Of a stretch of DNA of 59,162 nucleotides, positions 1 to 12,624 are shown piece after piece. Source of the DNA: Hydnum rufescens UP504 (lineage: Eukaryota > Basidiomycota > Agaricomycetes > Cantharellales > Hydnaceae). Location of the stretch: contig MU129166.1 of assembly GCA_014904985.1 (NCBI GenBank), positions 1-59,162 on the forward strand, written 5' to 3'. The notes beneath the pieces were generated by a model. The model saw only the letters and a program-made list of their open reading frames with translations, did no database searches and was not told the DNA's origin. Positions within the stretch are counted from its first letter, which is position 1. Each line of letters starts with the position of its first letter. Both the position numbers and the translations under genes were made by a program.

Positions 1-890
1 AGGGGAATATGCTTAACCAAGGTATTCCTCCTCTCCTACTGAACAGAATCCCTTGGGGAAAGGTGGAACTGGTCGCCCTAGACGTACCCTCCATTGGAAA
101 TAGGGTTCTGGAACCATAATTGCCTTTAATAATCAGAAAAGCAGAGGTAAAAGTGAAATGAGACATGGGGAGACTAAATCACAGAAAGCCGAGTTTTAAT
201 CCGCTAGTTTTTCCCTTGGTACCATTCGATGCGTATTTTCAGCGTCTTTCCAGTGGTGGTCGTTACTAACAAATTGGACCAAAACTGGTGGAGATATTCA
301 CGAAATACTGAAGGATAGTGTGGAGCATGAGGTAAAATCGACCTGGAGGATGCAGTTCGTATCCGATAAACGTGTGTATGGTACTGTTGGATAGGAATTA
401 ATCGTAGAATTCTGGGCGCTATCTTTCCGAGTTGATCCGATCAAAAATGAGGGAGATATTCGCAAAATACTCCTTGAGAGTATGGGAATAGCCCCTATTT
501 AGCATGTGACTAATCTGTGAGTTGGATCCAAAGGATTAGGCAATCTTGATTATATAATTGGGACTCATATATCACCCTTGAGGCAATGGCACAGAAGACT
601 GGATTGAGCATCAATGAAGAGGGCAAGTTGAATTGCCAAAGCCACAATTGGCTGGACTCGAGGTAAATACAAAATCAGGTGGTCTGTTGAAGACCTGGAG
701 GTGGACAAATAATTGTCTCATATACAAGGTGGAGGAGAAGTGAGTAGGCCACAGTTTTGAAAGAGGGGAATCTGTGCTATTTAATAATAAAAGGAATGAT
801 GGGAAATGGAGGCAGAATTGAACATATTGGATTTGTTTGAGGTAGTTGGGCAGTGATACAAATTCTATGTGGTAGGGATTTATCCCTCCA
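1..890. repeat. Dispersed repeat, copy 1 (probable LTR-element sequence, cut by the window start)
   Basis: This block matches about 55174-56077 almost base for base, with scattered substitutions and small indels. Landmarks shared by both are the run around 50-110 with a CCTAGACGTACCCTCC core, the block around 480-560, and the end at the string TATCCCTCCAACA. In the second copy the homologous block lies inside a complete element bounded by TGTTA/TAACA ends, so this copy is inferred to be part of a related element whose 5' part lies outside the window. After position 890 the two copies diverge completely. No retroelement protein (gag, RT, integrase) is readable here. Confidence 0.75.
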
Positions 891-1185
891 ACAATGGAAG
901 AAAAAGAAGACAGGCCCTAAGCATCCAATGTCTGCTGAATTCATCAACAAGCCCAGTGATGATGATGGCCCTGTAACAGATACTTTTGAAAATCCAGGTG
1001 GAGCAAGTTCTGTTGGTGGTCAATCTAGTGGAACTACTTGGGGTGGTGCTGGGTCTTCCATTGATGGTGTTGTCAATGGTCAATTTAGTGGGAATGCTTC
1101 GAGTGGTGTCATCAATGGTCCAATGGACTGGGACAGGGGATATGGTCAAACCAGCAAGAATACAACCCACATGATGATCCCTTGA
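853..1185 (+). CDS. Small hypothetical ORF at the edge of the repeat
   Basis: A 110-residue open frame that begins inside the repeat end and continues into unique sequence. It is rich in Gly, Ser and Asn with loose GGA/GGS repeats from about residue 48 to 90. I do not recognise a family. It could be a degraded internal region of a retroelement or a chance ORF in a compositionally biased stretch, because an antisense frame is also open over the same bases. No intron signals or promoter decide the matter. Confidence 0.2.
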   Translation: MIQILCGRDLSLQQWKKKKTGPKHPMSAEFINKPSDDDGPVTDTFENPGGASSVGGQSSGTTWGGAGSSIDGVVNGQFSGNASSGVINGPMDWDRGYGQTSKNTTHMMIP

Positions 1186-2755
1186 TGGCATCCCTGTTTG
1201 TGAGGTACCCTGATTTGAACCTGGGCTTGAATCAAGGGTTTGATGATGGATTTCCTCTCTAAATTCTTTCACCCAACCTCCATCTTGGATGTGTGCTTTG
1301 CATGCTTTTGCATGCTTCATGCACTTTGAGTGCCTCTGCCTTCCCTTGGCCTTTTTTAAGACAAAAGTTTTCCCTTCATTTGACATACTACACCTATTTC
1401 TTCGGATTTAATTTCTTAATCTCTGAAGACTCAACTTCTTGTTAATTGCTCTCATGTACATAACACATTAATTGACTTGATATCTGCTGCCATACCATGA
1501 GAAACCTTGGAGGTTGTGAGTTTGATATCAAAATCCCGAGGGCAGACTTATGGATTGACCTAAGGTCACCCTCCTGAAATTATTTGATATCAAAGGATTC
1601 TGATGCCTGCTAGGCTTTTGATTTGACACAGTTTGACATACCTATTAAGGCCCCTCTAAGTGGTTGACCGAGGTGTTTATTTTTGCATTTTGAGCCAAAA
1701 TGAATTTCAAGATGTGGAGTTTTGGCCAACTCGGAAGCAAGCTCGGTAGATTCTGGTGGCATTTCGGTACTTGCCGGGATATATCCAATTCAGTTCCGGG
1801 GAGCTGGCCACCAACCAGAAACCTTAAAAATATGCCCCCAAGCAAGGCAAAGAGACATGCATTAAATCTAGGGAAATTTGCACTTCCCAAGGCAAGTATG
1901 AGTATAGTTCCTCAAAAACCATCATTTCACCATAATTCCCTTTAGAGAAGTTTCCATTAATTCCCTTCATGTGAATTAAAAAACAGGAAAATGGTGCCCA
2001 TCAATTACCAGAAATCATTCACTTTTCTGCAACCCGTTCCTTCAGTCTTTTCCTATTATGACCTCTTCAAAGGACAATGAAAACAGAAATCCTCAAGCTC
2101 ATTGATGCAAAGAATTTTTGCCTCTGTTTATGGGGGAAGGGAACCTTGACATACCCACCAAAATCATCCAGCTTTGCAATTCTTGGATGGGATGCTCAGG
2201 CTCAGCTACATGAGAAAGTCAGCATGGTAGAGGGTTCCATGCCACATTGTGCGCAGCCACATACCATGGGGCCAAAATCAAATGGGCATGCAAATCAAGA
2301 CGTTCCCAGCAACGAGACCAGGCAGAAGAGGGGAGGGTGGACCTAATGGAATTCCCATGCACTCACCAAGAAACAAAAGACTGATAAAAAAAACGACAAT
2401 CACGATTAGGTTCAAAATCAAAAACCCACCGACAAACATGTGGCCACACTGTATGATGCTGATGGCATATAAGGGCAGGGATCCAACAGGGGATGGAGTT
2501 ACGTAATTTGAATCTCACAATTCAGCTGGATAGTTTACCAATAGCCAGCGGCTAGAAGAACATAGTGTCGTCTTGAGGCCAACAACAGTGGTGGTGTCAT
2601 GGCTGGTCTGTTCCGAAGTGGACAAGAAGATGGATCTCGCAGGGATGGCATTGGCTTTTGGTCACCAGATATATCAGAATCAGCAATAATGACACAATCT
2701 TTCATTCGGTCCCAATGGAACCTAGATGATGCCGAGGGATGAACCATATTCGTAG
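1186..2755. other. Stretch with no supported gene
   Basis: Only short overlapping frames on both strands, none resembling a known family. The last 200 bases before 2756 may be the decayed N-terminal part of the transposase downstream, because a frame rich in ordinary residues runs to a stop just before 2750, but I could not align it to the family with confidence. Confidence 0.5.
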
Positions 2756-3413
2756 GTGAATAAGGTTTTCAAGCATATGGGCGATGCCACATTCAACAAC
2801 AAACCCCAGCCCCTTTATTTCCCCAACAATCACCCTACACATCCCGGTCTCTTTAAAGGCATGGCCGTCATTCTTGAAGAATGTGGATACGATAACGTTC
2901 GTGACTTGTGCGCCCAATGTCCCGAATTCAAGTGCCCAAGTGGAGCCATGGACTGTTGCTGCCGACGCTTACTATTCAGTCAACCCGATTTCATCAATGT
3001 CAATTCCCTTCTTGAAGCTCATTGTGCTGAACGAGGGTTTACAGTGATTTTTCTCCCGAAATTCCACTGTGAGTTGAATTTCATTGAGATGTGCTGGGGT
3101 TTTGCGAAGCGGCTGTATCGCGAGTTACCGCCATCATCAGCAGTAGAGGACATTGAGCGCAACATGGTCAACTCATTGGAATCAATCCCAATTACTTCAA
3201 TGCGCCGGTGGGTATTGCAGTTTGGATTTCCTCTCCATATTTCCAATCTTTTCTGGGCTTAGATTTGCCAATCGCTCTTTACGGTACATGGATGGCTATC
3301 GTCACGGATTGAATGGGAAAGAAGCAGCATGGGCGATGAAGAAGTACCGCGGGCACTGCCAGATCCCCGCAGATGCCTCACTTGAGGTAATTCAGGAATT
3401 GATGCAGCAGTAA
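2756..3413 (+). pseudogene. Tc1/mariner-like DDE transposase, C-terminal part
   Basis: Two exons, 2756-3207 and 3263-3413, joined across a 55-bp GT-AG intron (3208-3262); splicing restores the conserved join from SMRR into FANRSLRYMDGYRHGLNG. The product matches the C-terminal half of a DDE transposase very common in Agaricomycetes. Diagnostic pieces are a PLYFPNNHPTHPG start, a cysteine cluster near MDCCCRR, FLPKFHCELNFIEMCWG, which corresponds to the last catalytic acidic residue of the Tc1/mariner DDE triad, and a terminal GLNGKEAAWAMKKYRGH. The N-terminal DNA-binding region and at least one catalytic Asp are missing, and no ATG opens the frame at 2756, so this is a truncated, probably inactive copy. 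I saw no clear terminal inverted repeats. Confidence 0.8.
3208..3262 (+). other. Intron in the transposase
   Basis: A GT-AG intron of 55 bp. Reading through it gives a stop at its 3' end; removing it fuses Arg codon CG|A and restores the family-conserved reading frame. Confidence 0.75.
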
Positions 3414-3929
3414 ACAATATATGTAGGCCTCAGAAACTAGTACTGCACAGCCCAGAGGGCTCCCAAGCCTCCAGGAGGAGCCTGAGTAAATTCGAGACGA
3501 GACTTTTGGCCACTGTGACATTACATAAGCGTTACTGTCACGTTTTCGGACATTGCCGGGATAGTGACGACTCATGGATGTCGGCTATCTTACATTGGGG
3601 CTGGGTGCCTTCTTGTCTGGGCGCGCTTCGAGAACAGATACACCCAATCCCTTGTAAAAATAAAAGAAACTTGAACAAATCCCATGCAGAAACCGCAGGT
3701 GACGACATGAGCTTTCAGCCAAAGTACATTGAAGGCGGCGACTACGTGGAACATGGAGTCATGGAGTCTTTACATTGCAGGGATCCATTGGAAAAGAGAA
3801 GTGCCGAAGACAATGAAAAAAAGTTGGAGGAACTCGCCCCACGAGACATTCTGTACGTAGATACACAAATCAGAGTACTAAACCAAAAAAAATAAAAACG
3901 TGTATCTCTCCCAGTGCTGTCGGATGGAA
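3414..3929. other. Intergenic stretch between transposase and helicase 3' end
   Basis: No convincing gene. A 129-residue + frame at 3506-3895 has no recognisable domain. The right half is probably the 3' untranslated region of the helicase gene on the - strand. Confidence 0.45.
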
Positions 3930-6900
3930 TTATCTCCCCCACGGCCAAGGATTGGGTGCTGCTCCTTGCCTCCCTAGCAACACTTCCATCTCTGCATCCC
4001 TCCTGTTGTTGGCGGCGAGGGTGTGATTCCTACCTCCGACAAGGGCACCACACTCTATGCATCGAGCCTCCTGGTTTGCACCACCGCACTGGAGATTGGT
4101 ACATCAGAAATATTGGCCCGAAGGATGAGTGGATCGTATTGAAGCTATAAGGCGCTCACCTCTCCAATGGTATATGTATGCCCGTTCGGGCATTGATAAA
4201 AATGACCACGAACATCTGAGGGACACGGTGAATCAGAACTTGCACAGATGTCTCTGAACCTGCGAAACTCACCAAATCCAAGTTCCCTGCTGGTTTGAAA
4301 TGCCGCAATGACGGCCGCTTTTTCCTCCAGCGAGACCTCGCTGTAAAACGTGCCATATATAACCCGACGAAGGCCCTCCCAGGCTTCCATCAGACTCTGC
4401 ACAACTCTCCCCTGTACTTCATCAAACCAACCTGCATAGGGTGGGACGGCAGTCATATAGTCTCGACGGGCATCATCCATCTTCATCCGAAACTCGGCAA
4501 TCTTCTTCTCTACCTCGGCCTTGAAGTGTTCCTGCGCGCTTGCATCGGAATTACGATGATTGAAACGGAAGAGCTCGAACTCGGCCCGCGCAACCAAGAT
4601 CGAACATTGGGCGATCTGACGATGCGACGATGTCTTCTTCGCGGTTTCGAGGGCTTCAGAGGCATCGTGCAGCGCAGACTTATAGATAAACAGCACGAAC
4701 ATGTTCCACCGCCGGCGCGATTCGGCAGTCGATGGCTTTTGGCTGGGGAGCGAAGTGAGCCAGAGTGTAGCCAAGTCCGCCAGAGTGAAGCGGATTTCGA
4801 TAGAGGTCCACATTGCTTCGACGTGATAGCGCTCATCTGCGATCGGCTTGGGCTGAGCCATGTTGATACGAGCCATTCGCATTGCGTGCCGCTCTGGCAA
4901 ACGTGGCCTATCGCTAGTGCTGTCTTCCAGCTCCTTATGGTACAGGTCAGCAAAAGCAGCTTCGTAAGCTATGCGGTGAGCAGAGCGCCTGTTTGTTATT
5001 TCAGTCGCATTGATGTACGCGTTGATGAGGGGCCGCACAACTTTCCGCCAATTGGGAGGTGGAGAGATTCGCGCCAACTGTTCCAACGCTTGGAGGGATG
5101 CCGGAACACAGGTCTGGTGATTCAGCTTCGTTTTCAATGCCTTCAACTGTTTTCCAGGTGGTGGAGTTGTCCCCTGCACTGGGTCCTGATGACTACCCGC
5201 GTAACGTGTGATATTTTGCTCAGCAGCGATCCTGTCGAGGGAATCGATGCTCCGACGAACGGCGGAGAGAGCAGATGCAAGTCCGCTGGCCAAATTATGT
5301 TCGAGGAGATCCAGTTTGGCGCGTTTCACAACACGGCCGTATCGTAGACTAGTGATATCAGCTCGGCATGTGGGGCACGAAGGATGTTTCGTAATACGTT
5401 CCGGGGCATCCTTGACTCCGACCCATTTCTCGTCCCTTCGTTCATAATAGTCACCTAGCATGCATATTCCATCCAGAGATTCCACCGTGAAGGTATGGCG
5501 GCAGGCCAGTGTGATGAGTAGGTTACTTAGATCCCCTGCTTCAAGATCCACTTCAGCCATGGTAGTTGACAAGATGAAATCGACGATTTTATCCTGGTCG
5601 TCCGGAGATGCGCAAGTGGGGCAGATTTGAACTGAACAATCTTCACCGCAAACTGAACATCATATGAGTTTCAGCAAGCCTAGTAAAAATTGCAAGGGTT
5701 TCAGGTTTACCGGAAGGACACTGGTGCCCACAGGCCAGAATTTCCATACATCGTTCGTCGCAAGGAAGGCGTGCACATATCTACGGAGCAGAACGGGGTC
5801 AAGGAATAGACGCACTTTCCGAACCGGGTCACGTACTGATCCGCACGGCAATGCACAGACATAATGTTTACATTTCCAAGCGCACGGTCGTAAGCAGGGA
5901 GGACACGCTTCAGAGCAAGCTTTCGAACACGACAGGTGCGCGCATTTTTGACGGCACGGACCCTTGCAACGACCCGAGCAAGAGTGATCGGCGGCACAGT
6001 CGTCACCACAGGAATGACCACATCGGAGATCCTTTCCACAGGGGTGTCTAGCATGTTTCACCCGATGGACCACGGTGTCCTCCGATCCCTCCGATACGCC
6101 ATTAAGGCTTTGACAGACATGGCACAGTGAAGAGCATTTCCGCTGGCAGCATCCGAGGACCTCGTCACAGAGACGTCGACATGTCAAAGCTGCTGGATCA
6201 TCCCCGCACACCATCGGGTACTCATGTTCGCAGGTCGGAAGTTTCTTGGTGACCACAACTTCACATTTGATCAACTCGGGATGAGAGGATAGTGAGCTGC
6301 AACACAAGCGGGGTGAGAACACAGCCCGGGGTCAAGGGTTCCGACTTGCCATGTTGTTTTTTCCCTGGTATGGCCACAAGGAAGAGAGACCATATACGCG
6401 GGAAACTCGCAAGCCCCACAATCCTGAGCGCACTCACGGTGGCAGGGATGCCCCATGGGACACAATCGAGCGCAGGGTTGGACACACTTGATCGCACGAT
6501 GCTGAGGATCGTCTGAATGACACTTGAAGGTGCAGGCGTGTCCGCATTGAAGTTGGGCCATACAGGGGCGCAAACAACCCCCTGAAAAGATCCCATTGAG
6601 TATTTGGGGAGATAGAGAGAAACACAGTTTTCGTGGGCTTACCATCAGGTGCAACGCGACGGATTTGTCCCGGGGCATTCACATATTCAATATAGTCTGG
6701 ATGTTGGCGGCAAGCAATGGGTAGGGCGGGGCCCAGGCTCCCGGTGGATTCCAATTCTTCCAAAACTCTTGCCCACATGGAACTTTGCGAGGACAATAAT
6801 TGAGAGTCTCCAAAAATCATCAATCCCTCTTTGGCGCGACTTAGAGCCACGTTCGTACGATTGGGCGACTGGCATCAAAGACCCACATCATTGATATGCT

Positions 6901-9900
6901 CCTTGGAGCGGGATAAATTTCATACGCACTTTGAGAAAACCTATAGTTCTGTGCTCGCGGTTCACCAACAATGGTATCCCATTTTCGTCGAGGTTTCCCG
7001 AATTTCGGACTAAACTGAGGATAATGATCTTGGCTTCTTCGCCCTATGAAAGCCAAGCTCAGTCCTATCAGACAAAGAAGCGACGTGCTTGATGGTATTT
7101 ACTTGGAAATTATCCACAGTTCGAAGAAGACTAGAGAGAAAGCAAACGAACTCAAGTTAGTCCCAAAAAAAAAGAATACCGCTTTTCCAGAAAGAGAACC
7201 TACACGCGGTGAGAGACTTTGACATGTTCCACCCCAACAGTGGGCGTTAGGCCATTCAGGACTCTGTCTTCTTGAGCTGCTTCTTCAGCATCTGCCATTG
7301 CAACGAGATCACGTTCGTCCAAAACGGTCGTAACCTCGTTGGCCAATTGTTTTCGGATTTCAGAGAGTTGGCCTAGATAGGCACATAGTACAACAATGTC
7401 TCCTTCTCCACTGTAGATGCCTTGCCTGACTCACAGTAATTAATGCATAAGTGAATGAAACCCAAGGTGGCACTGCACCGTACCTTAGCAAATGAAGCAC
7501 AAGATCCTTAATCATGAGTGCCTGAACCAACAATCAGAGGCAACATTTTCGGTGGGGAGAGAAAATTACCAGCATACCTCGAATTTATTGTGCTTGGAGA
7601 CGGAATCTTCGTCTCCACCCTGTTCTCGGTGGCGATGATCCATGAAAAATATGTTGCGACCAACGCCTCGGACAAGAGGGTAATTCTCAACAAGGGTATG
7701 ATCCTCCAAGCTCGGGTACAATGTATTTCTGTATGGCGACGTCCACAAATTTAGAATGAGTGAGACCGTTAACCCGGCTACTTGCACCTTACCTGATTAG
7801 GCTCGATATCGAAGGTCTCATTCGCCTCTGAACATTGAGCATCGACATTGGCAATCCAAGGCTGGCCAAGCGCTCCATCAAAGACTGATCGAGACGGTAC
7901 ATGCGCCCCGATCCACGATTGTCCATGGATAGTGCTACGAAATCAAATAAAGTGAGACCAAGCACTGAACAAGTGGACGAGCATTGTGCTCACAGTAATT
8001 TGATATGGTTGGCCTCAATTGGAGAGGATCGCCAATCAATATGAGGTGCTTCATACATATGTCAGTGCATGAGAATCATCATAGTGATACTGGGGATCAA
8101 CCTACATTTATAGACGGAACCAGACTGGATAATATATGCGCTTCCAGAACTTGTCCCGCCTCTTCCACGACCGTTACTTTTGGCCCAAGTGCCTAATGAC
8201 GGGGGGTTAGTGAAAATAAGAGATAAATGGAAGACTTCTTCATCCCTACCTTCACCAAAGGCATGAATTTCGCAGCACCTAAACTCACACGGTCAGTATT
8301 CGACAGAGCTCATTCACAGAAAACAAGTTTCGTGGCCCCACCGCTTGTTGTACACGCGACCAAATCAGCCTTCCGAAGAATCCGTGTACGGGACTTCAAG
8401 GATAAAAACACAAAACCAGTTAATCGGGACCATTCATGCGCGACGGTAATGCCCCTAAACAAGCTCACCTCATCTTTCAATTCATTGTAACGAGCTTGAG
8501 CATCAAGATGCCTTCGCCTTAGCCTCTCGAAATCGCTCTGTTCGATCCGATAGGCCTGCATGCGGGCTTGCTCCGACCAAGACTCAGAGATCCTCAGCCT
8601 CTCTACCTTTGAGAAGCCCCAGACATTGCTATCCTCCTGCAACTCCTCAAGATTCCGAGTTGTCATCGGTATAGCCGGTACGGCCCAGACGCCGTGCCGC
8701 AGAAGGTGCTGATCACGATGTGAAAGTGGGGAAGAAGCGGCTGCTTCTTCCACAGACTCTTCTCCTGGCAGGTCTTCCACTGTGGGAACAACGACCGGAG
8801 GTGTCAAGGGCGAGGACCGACCGGAGGTGTCGATGGATGCCTCTAGTTCTGGCTGCAAAAAGATCCAATCAAGTATAGGGTCATCTAGTAAATCATCATC
8901 GCTATCGCTATCCTCCTCGTCTGAGGCACTGAGAGAATCCTGGTCGTCAGGTGCGACGGCTTGCAAGGCACCGAACCGGTTGGTGGTAGACACGAGATGG
9001 GCCTGAGGAGCCTCGACGGAAGGGGTCGCCATCACCTTGGGGGGTTCCAAAAACTCGAGATCTTTCCCAGCGAGCCAGTAATCATAAATAGATTCAATCT
9101 TGTGCCCGGGCTTGGACTGTACCTCGGTCCATTCCTCGTCTTCCTGGATCAACTGATCACACAACTCCGCGATCCAACTGGGTGGATTCGAGAGCTTCGC
9201 ATGATGGTCCAGGTATTCAATCTCTGAGTCGATGAATGACTTGATCTCATTCCATCCGATATGACGTCCACTGATCTTCCTCATGAGTTTCTCCATCTCG
9301 GTCTCGGTGTCTTTGAGAACACCGTACTCCTTACCCATTGCGGAAGAGAACCGGGACCGTTCCTGGAGCTTCTCCAGTTCCTCCAGCGAGAGGCTAGATA
9401 TTTGGGGGTCGGCAGAACGCGATCCCAGTCGGACAACGTTCTTTGTTATTCCTGCGTCCAGAACCGATCGCAGCATGTGATCAAGAGCGTGATTCGTAAA
9501 GGCAATCATGAGGATTGGTTTGACTCCATTCTCCACCAGGACGCGGAGCAGCTCGACTCCCGTATAGCTCTAGATCATCGGTGAGGCACCACGCGTCAGT
9601 GGAAACACAACACTACGCTGATTTTCAGCACGTGCTGACCTTTCCCGTCCCTGGGGGCCTTTCGACGGGAGCGTGAGTCCCAAAACAAACAAGAAAAGGA
9701 GAAAGCTTTAAGAAACAAGCCTTACCCTTGAATTAACGATATTTCTTTCGTCAAGGCATCAACGATAGCATCGCTCTGACTGGGATCAAGTTTACTCGCG
9801 CGCAGGGACTCGTTCGTAGGATGGGGCGCTTTCAAAGCCTGCCGAACCGCCTGTATCGAATCCAGGTCCGCCGTAGATAATTTCAAGGACAACATCCCGG

Positions 9901-12624
9901 AATCCGGATAGAAAAGGGACTTAAGTTCAAACTCGAATCCGGGAAGAACCGTGTACATGGGGGGCTTGGTCTTGACCGAGGAAAGGGTGCCGCTATCTGG
10001 GTGGGCGAGGTATCGATCAAAGGGCAAAGTGGTTGGCTCCACGCGCAAACTCTCCAAGAAGGGTCGTATCGACTCGAACATAACCGATGATTCCGTCAAC
10101 AACCTCGTCACTTGTGATCGTCTCGCTCCTCCATTCTTAATCTCTTCCAGGATGCGTAACTCAACCTCGGGATCGAAGAAGCTCACTTTAATAGCCACGC
10201 GATACTGCGAGTTTTTAGCGGAGGTGGCAATGTAATTGGAAGGGCTGGTGACGGTTCCAAGATATATTTTCGCGGAGCCCGTGCGAGAATGCCAGATAAG
10301 AGCAACGAGGGCCCCTTGCATCAATCTCTTCTTGCTCGAACGCTCCCAATACGCTGCGCGCTCCGCCGAACTCGACCGTCGAGCCTGGTTCGGGGGAGAG
10401 TCAAAAGTGATGACAGCGCACACGCCGCGGCGGTCGAGCGCGACGGAAGTGAAATTGATGTTGGTGTAAATCGGGAACATGACGCTTTCGCGATCCAGAT
10501 TTCCCTTGTAGAAGCCCCCATTATTGGCAAGAAGCTTTCCGAGGATGGTATTCCCCAATCTTGGATTATTCAAGTCATCCAGCAACAGGCGGACGGAAGC
10601 CCGCAATGGGGCACTATTGAGACGTCAGATCCGGAGTCCACACATGTGCGAAACAATATACGCACATTAACTCTTCCCTGAGAAGACGGAAGTGAATATC
10701 CAAAAGCCGCTGCATGCTGTTGGAGGGGAATGGATGAGGAGCCCCTGGAATATTAACAGGGAGGTAAGGCGTGATGGGAGAGACAAGCTCTTCGTGCGTG
10801 GGAGCAATCTCAATCTCATTGATATCAATGTGGTCATTGTCGTGGCGAGGTCCGCCCTCGCGCTGCGTTCCAGGACCTTCATATGTAAGGTGGAGTCCAT
10901 TGAGAAGACCATCGTTGTGGATATGACGCTCCGCAATAGGTGCCGTGCTTTCGAGCCTGTGGATGACATTCTCCCGACCGAGAATTACTTGAAGGCGATT
11001 GAAGCCTTTGAGAAGGTGCCCTATAACAGTCTCTCGCGATGATGGAGAAATATCTGTATCTCCAACCGCTGCAAACAGAGGGTTGGGCTTGGCACGCCAC
11101 ATATTGAAAGAATCAAGCAGCTCCTCCACAAAAGGGACAAGACCGGAATGCTCAATGGCCGCACGCTTGAAACGAGTCACATATCTTGGGAGACACACGT
11201 GCTCAGGCATTGAGCGACATATCGTGCGGACGGTACTTACTCGAGAAGAATAATACACATAGTGTGGAAAACTTGTGTTCCAGTTGCAGCGGGCCGTCCT
11301 ACAGTGCCTCGAGGATCCCGGAACGAGCCATCCTGGAGCATAGATGTCAGGGCTGTGCGGACGACCTCCATAATATGATCAAAGTTCTCGTCCACAAGGG
11401 CATACAACGCACTGTACAGCCGAGGGCCAAGTTAGCTAACAAAGAATCCAAACCCGAGAGGACGCACTTGATATCCTGCTGAAGTGTCGATTGGGTGATG
11501 CAATGAGAAGAAAGATACTGTCGCAGTATATATAATCAGCGAACAAAATGAGCCCCATGGCAAGAAAAAAATACGACACATACGGCTAAGACGGGTAGGT
11601 AACCAGTCTGAAAGGGTAATATGGACGCCTCGGAGCCTGACGCTACGGCCGACACGTCTTCCCACCCTAGGATGCTGCCGAAAAGTCTCAGGCCATTCCC
11701 TGTGCGCTGTAAGCATAGTGGCGATGGTCAAGGCCACACGAAAAACAAGAGTAGACAGATGGAGTCATGGGCTTACGGATGCCAGAGCCTGAAGCAAGAG
11801 CTAAAAGTGCGACAGGGATCAGTACGAATGCTCGCAAGAGAAGCACGGGGTCACCTTTACCTGGCGATCATCATGTTCCTTACCAGAAAGCGATATAAGT
11901 AGGGAATTTTACTACACTGGCATCAAACAACATACCCAATTGCCATGAACCGAGTTGGCATTGGAAATGAGTCTGAGGAAAAGAACAACCTCCATGGACC
12001 TAGTAAAGCTGAATGTGCCCCGGAGAAACCTTATCAGGCGGTCGTGCGTCTCATTAAACGTATATTTCAGTTCAAGCGGGAAAAGCGCATCGCTCGAAGA
12101 AGATCCCAGCATTTTGGACAGGACCGCACCAGCATCGAGGAGCCTCCCGCTGGTTGAGCCACCCGCCGTGGACGGAACGGCATCCTGTTCCTCATTCAAA
12201 GGACTTCGCAGCGCCGGATTCTTCTCGTGCCTGTAGCTGCCTGTAACCAGGGGCGCCAACATCATATCCGTGATACAGCTATTGGGGAATAATGCGACGT
12301 ACAATTAAATCCCCGCCCGCAGACCCCGGTGGTGAAATAAGGACGGCACACGCCATGGGGGACATTGCCGCTAGAGTCAGAAGGCGGAGACCCTCTGTTC
12401 CCCGGGGAACCCCCTCGACCACGGCCACGACCCAAAGGAGGAGCGCCCCTCTGGCCATCTCTGCTTGTGTTGCTGCTCCCTCGAGAAGACCCACTTTCAC
12501 CCCGAACAATGAGACCCCGGCGCGGGGGACCCTCCTGGCCCGTATGGAGGAAACGACATGTAGAACCTTTCCGGCAGCCACCAGGATTGTTGAAGAAAGT
12601 GCATACAGGTTGATTGTGAGACAT
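3930..12624 (-). CDS. ZNFX1/Hrr1-like RNA helicase: CCCH fingers, SF1 helicase, NFX1 and RZ zinc fingers
   Basis: A large many-exon gene of about 2,300 codons. Order: two N-terminal CCCH fingers (the second is completed only by splicing out 12241-12302); a conserved ZNFX1 N-terminal region (about 11706-9726); Walker A GPPGTGK on a 19-nt microexon (9640-9658) followed by SYTGVELL; TNHALDHML; an acidic insert near 8760-8960; the VVEEAGQVLEAHI Walker B motif; IGDPLQLRPT; QRRMRPSIS; TVDNFQGEEA; TNVALSRAKEG; then cysteine-rich NFX1 fingers (about 6600-5660), a CRHTFTVESLDG segment, and a C-terminal RZ finger completed by the last exon (4088-3930). Every helicase motif I looked for is present. The S. 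pombe relative Hrr1 acts with the RNA-directed RNA polymerase complex in heterochromatin silencing, and animal ZNFX1 in small-RNA inheritance and antiviral sensing; a similar role here is inferred. One N-terminal exon (11936-11707) is unresolved. Confidence 0.9.

Noticed and set aside
4295..5347. Long + strand open frame of 350 residues
   Set aside because: It is the antisense of the C-terminal exon of the ZNFX1-like gene, whose - strand product carries clear NFX1/RZ family motifs.
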